The position numbers and the translations under genes are program-made. Source: Parerythrobacter lutipelagi (lineage in GTDB: Bacteria; Pseudomonadota; Alphaproteobacteria; Sphingomonadales; Sphingomonadaceae). Taken from it: DNA of 64,000 nt. The notes beneath the pieces were generated by a model. The model was not told the origin of the DNA, did not search any database, and saw only the letters and a program-made list of their open reading frames with translations. Of the stretch, positions 55,576 through 63,680 are shown piece by piece (position 1 is the stretch's first letter; every line of letters starts with the position of its first letter). The stretch is taken from positions 1,638,331 to 1,702,330 of the forward strand of contig NZ_SKCJ01000001.1 in assembly GCF_005434975.1 (NCBI RefSeq). The letters are read 5' to 3'.

Positions 55576-57228
55576 TTATTGTTTCACATATTCGCCGGGA
55601 GCATCCATCAGCGGCTTGTGCTTCTTGGAACCCAGTTCCTGCTTCGCCGCGATCATGCTGCCGCTGCGTTCACCGCACCACTTTGTCCAGCTCTCCCACC
55701 AGCTGCCGGGCCTTCTCTCGCTGCTTTCCAGCCAATGATCGGCATCGTCCTCATCGAGCGGGCCGATGTTGTGGTAGGCCTTCGGATTACCGGGGGGGTT
55801 TACCAGGGCGGCGATATGTCCCCCGTTGCTCAGCGCAAACGTCTTCGATCCTCCGAAGAGCTTGCCTGACTGGTAGCAGGCCTTCCACGGGGTCAGGTGA
55901 TCCGTGACAGCCCCGACAAAGAACTTGTCGCACTCGATCGCGGCGAGGTCGACCGTCTCGTCGAGCAGGCGATATTTACCCGGTTCGGCCAGATCGTTGT
56001 CTTCGAATAGCTTCAGGAAATCCTCGTGCAGCTGGGCGGCCATGTTGCTCGAGTCAGCGTTCCAGGCGAGAATGTCGAAGGCGGGCGGTTCGTCGCCCAT
56101 AAGGTAGTTGTTGACCCAGTAGTTCCAGACGAGGTCGTTCGGACGCAGCCATGTAAAGATCTTGCCGAGTTCACTGCCTGGCAGGATGCCTTTCATCCGC
56201 GATTGCGCCTTGGCCATGCTGAGCATCGCCGGAAACCGGAAGGCGCCAAGGCTGGCATCGGTCTGGAAATCGAGCATGGCGACGCACAAGGTCAGACTGT
56301 TGAGGCGATTATCGCCCTTCGATGCAAGATGGCCTGCGACCATGCCTGACAGTATGCCGCCTGCGCAAAAGCCGAGGATGTTGATCTTGGGCTGGCCCGT
56401 TACTTCCGCGACGACCTCGGTCGCCTCGAGGACGGCCTCGGCATAATCGGCGAGGCCGAAATCACGCTCGTTCGGCGACGGGTTGCGCCAGCTGATCGTG
56501 AAATACTGCAGGCCTTGAGACACGGCGAACTCTGCAAAGCTGCGTCCCGGAGCAAGGTCGGTGAAATAGTACCGTCCGATCTGCGGCGGGACGAGCATGA
56601 CGGGAACTTCGTGCACCTTGTCCGTGCTGGGCGCATACTGGATGAGTTCGAACATGCGCGTCCTGTGGATGATTTTTCCCGGCGTCACGGCAAGGTTCTT
56701 GCCGACCTCGAAACTGGAAGTGTCCACCTGGCGAGGCAGACCGTCGTTCGACTGGAGATCCTTGAGGAATGCCTGGAAGCCGCGAGCAAGGTTGCTGCCA
56801 CGCGTTTCCATGGTGCGCTTCAGTGCGGCCGGGTTGCCTGCAAGCGTGTTGGTGGGCGAAAGCGAGCTCGTAACAATCGATGCAGCGAGTTCGGCGCGCG
56901 ACTTTTCTTCCAGCGGAAGGTCGTCGGGGATCATGGCCTCGACGGCTTCACACATTGCCAGATAAGCTTGGGAGAGTCGCTTGTAGAGAGGATTCTTGGT
57001 CCAGGTTTCGTCCTTGAAACGCCAGTCCCTGCCGTCGGGCTCGATCTCAGACTTTCCGATGCCGATCTCGAACAGCGCCTTGTAGAACTGGAGGTTGGCT
57101 TCGATCAGCGATTTGGGGTTCACCGCTTTGAGGTAGGATGCGAAAGGCCCAGCCGGGCCGATCACACGTTCCATGTTCTCGCGAAATATTCCGAAAACAT
57201 CTGACTGCGGCGCGCTGCTATTTTCCAC
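55576..57228 (-). CDS. phaC: Class I polyhydroxyalkanoate synthase PhaC
   Basis: 550-residue enzyme polymerising hydroxyacyl-CoA into PHA granules. The alpha/beta-hydrolase core has the lipase-like box with catalytic Cys288 (ILGFCAGGILSG); the aspartate is in VGAVTDHLTPWKACYQ and the histidine in LSNGGHIAALVNPPGNPK, all intact. Length and lack of PhaE indicate class I. The start is GTG behind AGGGGACC. phaA/phaB and phasin genes are not in the window, so the ICE would supply synthase and depolymerase to a host that has the monomer pathway. Confidence 0.94.
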   Translation of the reverse strand: MENSSAPQSDVFGIFRENMERVIGPAGPFASYLKAVNPKSLIEANLQFYKALFEIGIGKSEIEPDGRDWRFKDETWTKNPLYKRLSQAYLAMCEAVEAMIPDDLPLEEKSRAELAASIVTSSLSPTNTLAGNPAALKRTMETRGSNLARGFQAFLKDLQSNDGLPRQVDTSSFEVGKNLAVTPGKIIHRTRMFELIQYAPSTDKVHEVPVMLVPPQIGRYYFTDLAPGRSFAEFAVSQGLQYFTISWRNPSPNERDFGLADYAEAVLEATEVVAEVTGQPKINILGFCAGGILSGMVAGHLASKGDNRLNSLTLCVAMLDFQTDASLGAFRFPAMLSMAKAQSRMKGILPGSELGKIFTWLRPNDLVWNYWVNNYLMGDEPPAFDILAWNADSSNMAAQLHEDFLKLFEDNDLAEPGKYRLLDETVDLAAIECDKFFVGAVTDHLTPWKACYQSGKLFGGSKTFALSNGGHIAALVNPPGNPKAYHNIGPLDEDDADHWLESSERRPGSWWESWTKWCGERSGSMIAAKQELGSKKHKPLMDAPGEYVKQ

Positions 57229-57373
57229 TTCGGTCCCCTAAATCCAACTGCGTGGTTATCCCACAGCTTCTTCGGAGAATCCACCATCGCGTCCAATGCC
57301 GGGGCCGGCTTTGCGGAGTGTATGGCTATGTGCAGCGCGCGTTTCGGCGCCGGCACGGCCCCGAAACCGAGCG

Positions 57374-58009
57374 TCACATCGCCCGGCCAAACCAGATCAC
57401 GCGTCCAACCACATGGACTTGGGAGCGATCCATGTCGTGCCAGGTCGGGTAGGCCGGATTGTCGCTTGAGATTGTAATCTGCTTGGCACCGGGCTTGATG
57501 GCGATACGCTTGACGACAAGCGCATCATCGGCGCGCAGCACATAAATGCCGTCACGCAGCCGTGAGCCGTGATCGGATGCATCGACGAGTACCTCATCAC
57601 CATCGCTGAGGGTTGGCTCCATGGAATCGCCCATGACACCGACAATCGAAAGGCTTGCGCTTTTCGCCGAGGTCAGTCGGCGGAGCCAGCGCTCATCGAA
57701 CCCGAAGCGCGTTTGCGCTGTTTCGCTTGCCGCCACCGCGCCGAAACCTGCGGACGCTTCCACATCGAGCACGGGTATCTCGACCATGCCATCGCTCACA
57801 GGATTGGCCGGTCCGCCCAAAACCTGCTCGTCGACACCGAAGAAGCTCGCCAGTGTCTTGCGATCCTCGTCATCGAGCTTGCGAGGTGAGCCGCGCTTGA
57901 TGAACTGCTGGACGTACGCCGGGTTGCGACCGAGCAGCCGCGAGATCGATGCGTAGCCGTATCCGCCCTTCAGGATCAGCCGGTCGAGCTCTTCTCTGAC
58001 ATGTTCCAT
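57374..58009 (-). CDS. S24-family repressor (CI/LexA-like), autocleavable
   Basis: 211-residue regulator: an N-terminal HTH-like domain (ASISRLLGRNPAYVQQFIKRG across the motif) and a C-terminal S24 peptidase domain with the cleavage site Ala87-Gly88 (EASAGFGA), Ser129 in MGDSMEPTL and Lys167 in LVVKRIA. In phages and ICEs such proteins repress lytic or transfer genes and self-cleave on RecA/ssDNA filaments. Upstream it has its own palindromic sites and a LexA box, arguing for SOS control of the element. It is divergent from the gene at 58120. Confidence 0.88.
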   Translation of the reverse strand: MEHVREELDRLILKGGYGYASISRLLGRNPAYVQQFIKRGSPRKLDDEDRKTLASFFGVDEQVLGGPANPVSDGMVEIPVLDVEASAGFGAVAASETAQTRFGFDERWLRRLTSAKSASLSIVGVMGDSMEPTLSDGDEVLVDASDHGSRLRDGIYVLRADDALVVKRIAIKPGAKQITISSDNPAYPTWHDMDRSQVHVVGRVIWFGRAM

Positions 58010-58034
58010 TCGCCTGTCCTTCCAATCACGAGCG

Positions 58035-58074
58035 TAGGAATTTTCCTAGACTCGCGGACGCGATCCTAGTAGGA
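58035..58074. promoter_or_regulatory. Tandem TAGGAA palindromes, likely operators of the S24 repressor
   Basis: TAGGAA-TT-TTCCTA at 58035-58048 and TCCTA-G-TAGGA at 58064-58074, two inverted repeats of the same half-site 26 bp upstream of the repressor start and before the divergent gene. A lone TAGGAA lies at 12277-12282 next to the other LexA box, and TTTTCCTA at 39036-39043 upstream of the transfer operon. Confidence 0.6.
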
Positions 58075-58087
58075 ACATAACAAGAAC
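58073..58087. promoter_or_regulatory. LexA-type box GAAC-N7-GAAC
   Basis: GAACATAACAAGAAC, same architecture as the box at 12259 and sharing GAACATAA. It partly overlaps the right-hand TAGGA palindrome, so LexA and the S24 repressor could compete here. Confidence 0.65.
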
Positions 58088-58119
58088 ACAAGAGAATTGC
58101 GAGTCGGAGCGGAACGGAA

Positions 58120-58428
58120 ATGAGCCTGCTTGAACAGATCGAGAAGCATCTGAAAGAAAACCATATTTCGGCAACCCGTTTCGGCAGGAGAGCGGTCGGC
58201 GATCCGCGATTCGTGCTCGACTTGAGAATGGGGCGCAGACCCCGTCGCCGAACCATCGAACGGCTGGAAGCTTATCTCGCATCATCCCAATCGTCGGTGA
58301 GTAATGGCGCTATCAGGAACGCTGAGTGTGATCGCTCAACTGTTCCCACCGACGCGCAACCTGCTGCCAAAGTTTCGCGCCGTCCGGCTCGTTCGCGCGG
58401 GTCAGCTGGTCGATCTTCGCATCGATGA
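58120..58428 (+). CDS. Small DNA-binding-like protein divergent from the repressor
   Basis: 102-residue basic protein. The first 60 residues form a compact helical domain (LLEQIEKHLKENHISATRFG, RAVGDPRFVLDLRMGRRPRR) typical of small putative regulators on sphingomonad plasmids. The last 40 residues are S/R rich and overlap the convergent minus-strand gene by 116 nt, so the true protein may depend mainly on the N-terminal part. It is a candidate Cro-like counterpart of the S24 repressor by position. Confidence 0.6.
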   Translation: MSLLEQIEKHLKENHISATRFGRRAVGDPRFVLDLRMGRRPRRRTIERLEAYLASSQSSVSNGAIRNAECDRSTVPTDAQPAAKVSRRPARSRGSAGRSSHR

Positions 58429-58507
58429 AATCACGGCCACTATCGCCGTGATGCTTCTCGACCCAGAGCGCCATTCCCCACAATTCCTGGTCGCGATTGA
58501 GTGTCAA
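58313..58507 (-). CDS. Small DUF6961-like protein
   Basis: 64-residue protein (DQELWGMALWVEKHHGDSG, KLWQQVARRWEQL) of a tryptophan-rich family common on sphingomonad conjugative elements; function unknown. It starts with TTG that overlaps the TGA of the preceding 43-codon gene (TTGA), so initiation depends on translational coupling. Its 3' half is antiparallel to the gene at 58120. Confidence 0.68.
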   Translation of the reverse strand: MTLNRDQELWGMALWVEKHHGDSGRDFIDAKIDQLTRANEPDGAKLWQQVARRWEQLSDHTQRS

Positions 58508-58635
58508 AGCAGCGACCGGATAGCTACGGCGATACCGAGGATGATCGGAATGCCGAGAATCCAGGCTTCAAGCTTTAGCTTCCTCTCGTTCGTACCGCTC
58601 GCCAGCGGTTCGTCTCTATCCGGCCAGACACGCAT
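58504..58635 (-). CDS. 43-aa single-span membrane protein
   Basis: A short frame MRVWPDRDEPLASGTNERKL... with one hydrophobic segment (AWILGIPIILGIAVAIRSLL) and a charged N-terminus. Its ATG overlaps the nuclease stop (TGATG) and its stop overlaps the next start (TTGA), so it is locked between two genes of one operon, which is strong evidence for a real gene despite its size. Function unknown. Confidence 0.7.
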   Translation of the reverse strand: MRVWPDRDEPLASGTNERKLKLEAWILGIPIILGIAVAIRSLL

Positions 58636-59162
58636 CAGCACCAAGGCTCCCGTCGCCCGGTCCATGTCCGTGCAAGACCTTCGCTAACCAATTGATCGCC
58701 CAGAGACCGTCCGTCACGCATCAGGACACGCAATTTGCGACCGTACTGGTCTTCGTCCCGGTTGCCGATCGGTACTGCGGAAAATTCGCCTTGGTTAAGC
58801 AAGACAACCAGCCGGTCACGAGCCTTGATGCCGAGCTCGTATTCGTAGTCGCACCTGGGTTGCGAGATTTCCGGCGTATCGATGTCTGCCACGCGGATCT
58901 TTACGCCTTCGAGCCAGATCGTATCGCCATCGACCACACAGGTATTCCTCACCAGCCCGCATACGCCAAAGGTATGTGTGGTTCGCGCCTCGGCGCTGGC
59001 AGAACCAAAGGGCCAATTGATCCCGATTACACCCCCAAGAATCCCGGCGAACAATCCGCCCAAGACGAGAAGCAAAAGTTTGCGCCTCTTGTCTCGCTTC
59101 TGGCGGACGGCTCCGCCGCGAAAATCGACGACGTTTGGTTCTGATGGTTCGTTCGTGCTCAT
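58635..59162 (-). CDS. Membrane-anchored thermonuclease-family protein (SNase fold)
   Basis: 175 residues: a cytoplasmic basic N-terminus, one membrane helix (LLLLVLGGLFAGILGGVIGI), then an SNase OB-fold with VDGDTIWLEGVKIRVADIDTPE (calcium/active-site aspartates and arginine) and DQYGRKLRVLM. It would face the periplasm and could degrade nucleic acid or act only as a fold. The ATG at 59162 has GAAGAG upstream. First gene of the three-gene overlapping minus-strand operon. Confidence 0.85.
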   Translation of the reverse strand: MSTNEPSEPNVVDFRGGAVRQKRDKRRKLLLLVLGGLFAGILGGVIGINWPFGSASAEARTTHTFGVCGLVRNTCVVDGDTIWLEGVKIRVADIDTPEISQPRCDYEYELGIKARDRLVVLLNQGEFSAVPIGNRDEDQYGRKLRVLMRDGRSLGDQLVSEGLARTWTGRREPWC

Positions 59163-59319
59163 GATCTGCTCTTCAATACCGTGTGTTCTTTCACTTTCCT
59201 TGAACATCGCCAAGCCTTGCGAACTCGCTTTCCCGATAGTTTTGAGCTACTTTCGTGCGAACGATCAGTGGGAAGAGTGGAGAAGAGGGGGCTCCCTTTT
59301 TCGCGAAGGAGAAGAAGCG

Positions 59320-59529
59320 ATGAGCGGACCCGAAAACACACCACCCAAGGGCAACAAGGACTGGGAGGGTTTTCGCGAGATCGATCGCGCGATCGCCGAG
59401 AACCGTGTCACATCCTACACGTGGAAGAAGACCTGGGCTGACCCGTGGGGTAAAGCGGGCCTGATCCTCTTTGGCATCCTTTTCGTTGCTTTTGCAGTGT
59501 ATGTCGCGATCTACGACGGTCTGATTTAG
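59320..59529 (+). CDS. Small single-span membrane protein
   Basis: 69 residues: an acidic soluble N-terminus (DWEGFREIDRAIAENRVTSY) and one C-terminal helix (AGLILFGILFVAFAVYVAI). AAGGAGAAGAAGCG precedes the ATG. Its stop is 1 nt from the traG stop, tail to tail. Unknown function; small membrane proteins are common beside F-type transfer genes. Confidence 0.7.
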   Translation: MSGPENTPPKGNKDWEGFREIDRAIAENRVTSYTWKKTWADPWGKAGLILFGILFVAFAVYVAIYDGLI

Positions 59530-59530
59530 G

Positions 59531-62233
59531 CTACCATTCCTTCACATCATCGGCAGCGTCCGCAGACGCGCCCTTCGCATCGCGCGTCTTCCGGTCGAGG
59601 TAACCCTTGACGCTTCCCACCCTTCGCTCGCCTTGTTGCTGTACCCGTTCGACATCGCGTGCGATCTCGTCACGACCGCCCGAGGGTTCCGCTAGTGAAT
59701 CGGGCACCCCGCCAAGACTGACCGATCCGCGCACGCCGTTTGCGCTACTCACGGAGGGTCGGGCGACAGGGGCATTGTCTGGAAGTACGAGTTCGCTCGC
59801 AATATCCTCGTTGAGCTGCTCGGCGTAGCTCTCGACGAACCGCGCCTGGAGCTGCTGGCCGCGCGCGCTCATCTGGAAATCGATATCGTCGAAACGGACT
59901 TGGCCGTAGTAATCGCGGTTGGCATCGATCTCCGTCATGCCCCATTCCCGATAGGCCTGGCTGAGATTGAGCGTGCCTGCGGCATTGGCGCTTTCGTACC
60001 AGCTTGCCTGGTTTTCGAGACGGCTGGCGATCTCCTCTGCGCGGCGCGCTTCGCGCGTGTAGCTCTGCGCCTCTGTGATCGAAGTTGTGATCCCGGCAGA
60101 ACTGCTCGAGACCAGTGCCTCGGAACTCGAGCTCGTCTCGCGCAGGAACCCTTCGCGCGTGTTCGACCAGCTACGGCTGTCCGAGATCTGGCGCAGCGCG
60201 CCCATGATCCGTGACCGGTCTTCAGAGGCAATTCCGATATCGCTGTCGGTCCAGCTCTGATTGCGACCTCCCTTGAGACCAAGATTGCCACTGACAGAAC
60301 CGCGCTCTCCTTTCACGCCGAGCCCTGCATCTCCATTCAAGAACCACGACACTGTGATATCATCCGCCGCGCGGCGCGAGAGTCCGAATTGCTGCTGGAG
60401 TGTCTTCGAAGCATTGTCGACCTCGCTGAATGCGCTGCCGATGCTGTCGCTGATGGAAGTGCCGCTGACACTCTCGTTCGAGCGCGAACGGGTGTAGGCA
60501 TCGCGCAGTTCGCTGAACCGCGTGACCGCCGAGCTGGTCGATTGCTGGGCAAGGTTGGAGAAGGTCTCGCTCTGGCCGCGGCTCTGGCTCGCCATGGTCG
60601 ACAGCCGGCTCGAAAAGTCCTGCCCGAGCGTGGGTGTGAAAGGATAGCTGGAGGTCGGCACGGTGGCGAATTCTGCCTGCGGAAAGCCGGTTGTCTGCGT
60701 GCCGCTCTCACCAAATCCTCGTGTCTGGGCCGCGCCATAGGCGATGTTTGGCGCAAGGCTGGCCTGCGCGAATTGCCGCGAGAACACGCTCGAATTGTCG
60801 AGATTGGTGTTCCCGAGCGAGACGTTGCCCGTGCTCGCTTCGCGTGCGGCTTCTTCGGCCGCATTCTGGCTCGGATTGAGGTAGCTCGTCGCCTGGCCCG
60901 AGATCGCCATGGCTCCGCGCGCAACGCCGCCTGCGAGGAACGGTATCGAGGCGACGAGATAACCGGCAAGAATGCCGATATCGTTGTTGACGTCGGTCAT
61001 CCCCGAGAAGGTCGCGAGCGTGAGGCCGCTCGCGCCGCCTGCTGCCGCAACATCGCCTGCGCCTTTGAGCATCAGGATCATGTGCAGGATGACGAAGAGT
61101 GGTCCCCAGGCGGCGAGGTAGAAAAACCCCGTGACATAGCCTCTGAGTGCGATCGGCCCGGTCCTTGGCATCAGGAACAGCGGGAAAAGCACCGGGAAGA
61201 GCGCGTAGAAGACAACCGTCAGAACAACATTGAGGATCGGTACCCACTTCATCGCATTGTGCGCGATCGAGGAATATGTTCGCTCGGTCTGGATGTCCGC
61301 GCGGGTCTGCGCGAACACATCGACGCTCGATGCACCGCTTGCACCTGCAAAGCCATGCATCGCCTGGTTCATCGCGTTGATTGTCAGGACCTGGCGAAAG
61401 ATGCTGCTCGCGTCCTTCGAAATGCCGGTGAGATATTGGTAGGCCACCGGTAGGTCCGCTATGAGCTTGGCCTTGGCGAGCGCTTCGGTCTGCTTGGGAT
61501 AGAGCTGACGACCGGCAACGAGCGTCATATCGTCGATCATACCCGCCCACTGGTTCGAGAGCGCGGTGTAGGCCTCCCGGCAGGTGACGATTGATGCAGT
61601 GACGCTGTCATCGGCCTCGCGGGTCAGGAACTTCTGCGCACGCGCCGCACTCCCGGGCGCAATGGTTGTCCAGATGTCGTTGCTCTCGGACAATTCCTTC
61701 ATCGAATAGCGGCCGAGCAGCAGGTCGTAGAACACGCATTGGCGGACGTGCTCGTCGAAATTGGCGGCGAACTCGGGATCGGCGATGCGCAGGGAGCGTG
61801 TCGCCTCGAGCAGGCGCGCGCCGTAGATCATGCCGTTCTTTGAATAGTTGAGATCGTCGGGAAGCCCGAACACGGTCTCGGCCGAGCGGGTGAGGTAGTC
61901 GCCCGCCTGGCTGGTGAAGCTTGCCATCAGGGCAAGACCGAGCGGCACGTTCGCGACGGTAGCCGGAGCGAGGCTCGGATTGACGCGGTCGGTGACCTGC
62001 ACATCCATCCGCGGCACCATCAGGCACATGTAGATCAGCGTCGCGCCCAGAAACCAATTGAGCCAGGCACGCCAGTCCTGGTTAAACGCCACCACGATCA
62101 CCGCAAGCGCGAACCCCATCACCAGTGCGACCTGAATCAGGCTCTTGTAACCGCCAGCGCCAGTCCATGCGGCGACAGCGTTGAGGACGTTGACGATGTA
62201 CTCGCCGCCGCCAGTTGTGAAGATCTCGACCAT
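59531..62233 (-). CDS. traG: F-type mating-pair stabilisation protein TraG
   Basis: 900-residue inner-membrane protein. The N-terminal TraG_N domain contains several helices (about 28-60, 310-370, 425-455) including VALVMGFALAVIVVAFNQDW and PILNVVLTVVFYALFPVLFP. The C-terminal half from about 490 is a Ser/Gln-rich periplasmic region with coiled-coil stretches. In F, TraG acts in pilus assembly and mating-pair stabilisation. The ATG at 62233 is preferred; a longer frame overlaps traH. Typical size (F TraG 938). Confidence 0.93.
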   Translation of the reverse strand: MVEIFTTGGGEYIVNVLNAVAAWTGAGGYKSLIQVALVMGFALAVIVVAFNQDWRAWLNWFLGATLIYMCLMVPRMDVQVTDRVNPSLAPATVANVPLGLALMASFTSQAGDYLTRSAETVFGLPDDLNYSKNGMIYGARLLEATRSLRIADPEFAANFDEHVRQCVFYDLLLGRYSMKELSESNDIWTTIAPGSAARAQKFLTREADDSVTASIVTCREAYTALSNQWAGMIDDMTLVAGRQLYPKQTEALAKAKLIADLPVAYQYLTGISKDASSIFRQVLTINAMNQAMHGFAGASGASSVDVFAQTRADIQTERTYSSIAHNAMKWVPILNVVLTVVFYALFPVLFPLFLMPRTGPIALRGYVTGFFYLAAWGPLFVILHMILMLKGAGDVAAAGGASGLTLATFSGMTDVNNDIGILAGYLVASIPFLAGGVARGAMAISGQATSYLNPSQNAAEEAAREASTGNVSLGNTNLDNSSVFSRQFAQASLAPNIAYGAAQTRGFGESGTQTTGFPQAEFATVPTSSYPFTPTLGQDFSSRLSTMASQSRGQSETFSNLAQQSTSSAVTRFSELRDAYTRSRSNESVSGTSISDSIGSAFSEVDNASKTLQQQFGLSRRAADDITVSWFLNGDAGLGVKGERGSVSGNLGLKGGRNQSWTDSDIGIASEDRSRIMGALRQISDSRSWSNTREGFLRETSSSSEALVSSSSAGITTSITEAQSYTREARRAEEIASRLENQASWYESANAAGTLNLSQAYREWGMTEIDANRDYYGQVRFDDIDFQMSARGQQLQARFVESYAEQLNEDIASELVLPDNAPVARPSVSSANGVRGSVSLGGVPDSLAEPSGGRDEIARDVERVQQQGERRVGSVKGYLDRKTRDAKGASADAADDVKEW

Positions 62234-62243
62234 GGCGCTCGCC

Positions 62244-63680
62244 TCAGGGGACGATCGAGCGCGACTGGAGCCCGCGCGACCAGTCGAGCGCGGCGGACAT
62301 CGAGGGCGACATCGAGGCGGCAAGCGCGTTCTCGATCATCGCGGTCTTCTCGATGATCTGCATGATCGCCGAGACCTTGGCCTGTCCCGTCGCCTGACGC
62401 TGGACGAGACCCGAACGCACTTCGGCAATCTGGCCGCGCCAGATCGCGAGCTTGGCTTCATCGGCGGCGATGAAGCTCGCCATCGAGCGCCCGGCTTCCG
62501 ACACGATGCGGTCGAGAACGGCATAGAGCAGATCGATGCTGGCGATCTCGGCGAGCGTGTCGCGGTCGTCGGTCGGCATGCCGCGGCCATAGGCGGCCTG
62601 GACCGTGAGGATCTTGTACAAGGGGACCGAGGCGACCTGCAGAAGTTCCTTTTCGGCATTGCCGATCGCGGTGTCGGCCCGGATCGCATCGACCATGTTC
62701 CCGATCAGGAGCGTGACCCGCGGGCGGATGGCCTTTGCATTCGATAGGCTCATCTGCTCGAAGGTGGGATTGAGGCAAAGATCGGTCTCGTCGCAGCGGA
62801 AAACGCGAACAGTCTGGCCCTGCGTCCCGTCGAGCAGTGCGCTCACCAGGGTGGATGAAGCATCGCCTGCGAAAGGCACGAACTTGCCTGCCTCGTCGTC
62901 CCTGGGCGGCACATAGATCACCGTGCCGATCAGCGTCATGGCGTATTCGGCAAGCTCGCGGTCGAATGTGCCGCCGGGGTTGAAGAAGGCGCTCTTTTTC
63001 AGAACGTGCCAGGTGTAGTTGCGCGCCACGCCCGGATTGATGTCGGCGTAGTCGGCGCCGGCGCCTTCATTCGTTGAGGCGCGCTGCCCGCGCGTGCCGC
63101 AGCCGTGTTTGGCTGCGGCATAGTCGGTGAAGATGCCTTCGGAATTCCCGATCGCTTCGCAGATCGCCTTGTCGGCGAGATCGCCCTTGGGCCACAGGCC
63201 TCCGACCAGCCCCTGCGCCATTTCGCAGGAGTTGATCGAGAGGTTGTTCATGAGCTGCGCCTTCTGCGAAAACTCCTGCATGATCTTGTTGCACTCGGGG
63301 CAAACGGTGTCGATCGCGAGGCTGAAGGCGAACCCGACCGCGTTGTTCGCCACGGCTTTCAGGAGCGCGACCATCTCGCTCGCATTGATGAAGGAGAAGG
63401 AGCCCGCGAAGATGTCGATCCCGCCGCAGCCCGCGCGGGCGCGGGGCAGCTGTAGGTTGGCCACGTTGGTGGTCTTCTGGGGGAAGCGCGTCCAGACATT
63501 GCCGAGGCTGTAATAGCCCGCCGACTGGCCTTCGAAAGCGGTCGGGCCGATGACATTGGCCGCCGCGCCCATGTCGTCCATGAACCGGTCCATGCTGTCG
63601 CCGACATTGGCGGCGACGGGTGATGCGACCATGCTGGCAGCGGCGAGGGTCAGCGCCGCGTTGCGAATGCTAGTAATCAT
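62244..63680 (-). CDS. traH: F-type pilus assembly protein TraH
   Basis: 478-residue periplasmic protein: a signal peptide (ALTLAAASMVASPVAA), then the TraH hallmark region AGYYSLGNVWTRFP and GCGGIDIFAGSFSFINASE, paired cysteines (VCPECNKI; SCEMAQGLVGGLWP) and a coiled-coil C-terminus. It interacts with TraF and TraU-type proteins in F-type systems. It is 10 nt upstream of traG and overlaps traF by 11 nt. Confidence 0.95.
   Translation of the reverse strand: MITSIRNAALTLAAASMVASPVAANVGDSMDRFMDDMGAAANVIGPTAFEGQSAGYYSLGNVWTRFPQKTTNVANLQLPRARAGCGGIDIFAGSFSFINASEMVALLKAVANNAVGFAFSLAIDTVCPECNKIMQEFSQKAQLMNNLSINSCEMAQGLVGGLWPKGDLADKAICEAIGNSEGIFTDYAAAKHGCGTRGQRASTNEGAGADYADINPGVARNYTWHVLKKSAFFNPGGTFDRELAEYAMTLIGTVIYVPPRDDEAGKFVPFAGDASSTLVSALLDGTQGQTVRVFRCDETDLCLNPTFEQMSLSNAKAIRPRVTLLIGNMVDAIRADTAIGNAEKELLQVASVPLYKILTVQAAYGRGMPTDDRDTLAEIASIDLLYAVLDRIVSEAGRSMASFIAADEAKLAIWRGQIAEVRSGLVQRQATGQAKVSAIMQIIEKTAMIENALAASMSPSMSAALDWSRGLQSRSIVP

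Noticed and set aside
58304..58687. 127-codon plus-strand frame
   Set aside because: It is the complement of the three overlapping minus-strand genes, which have better coding evidence.
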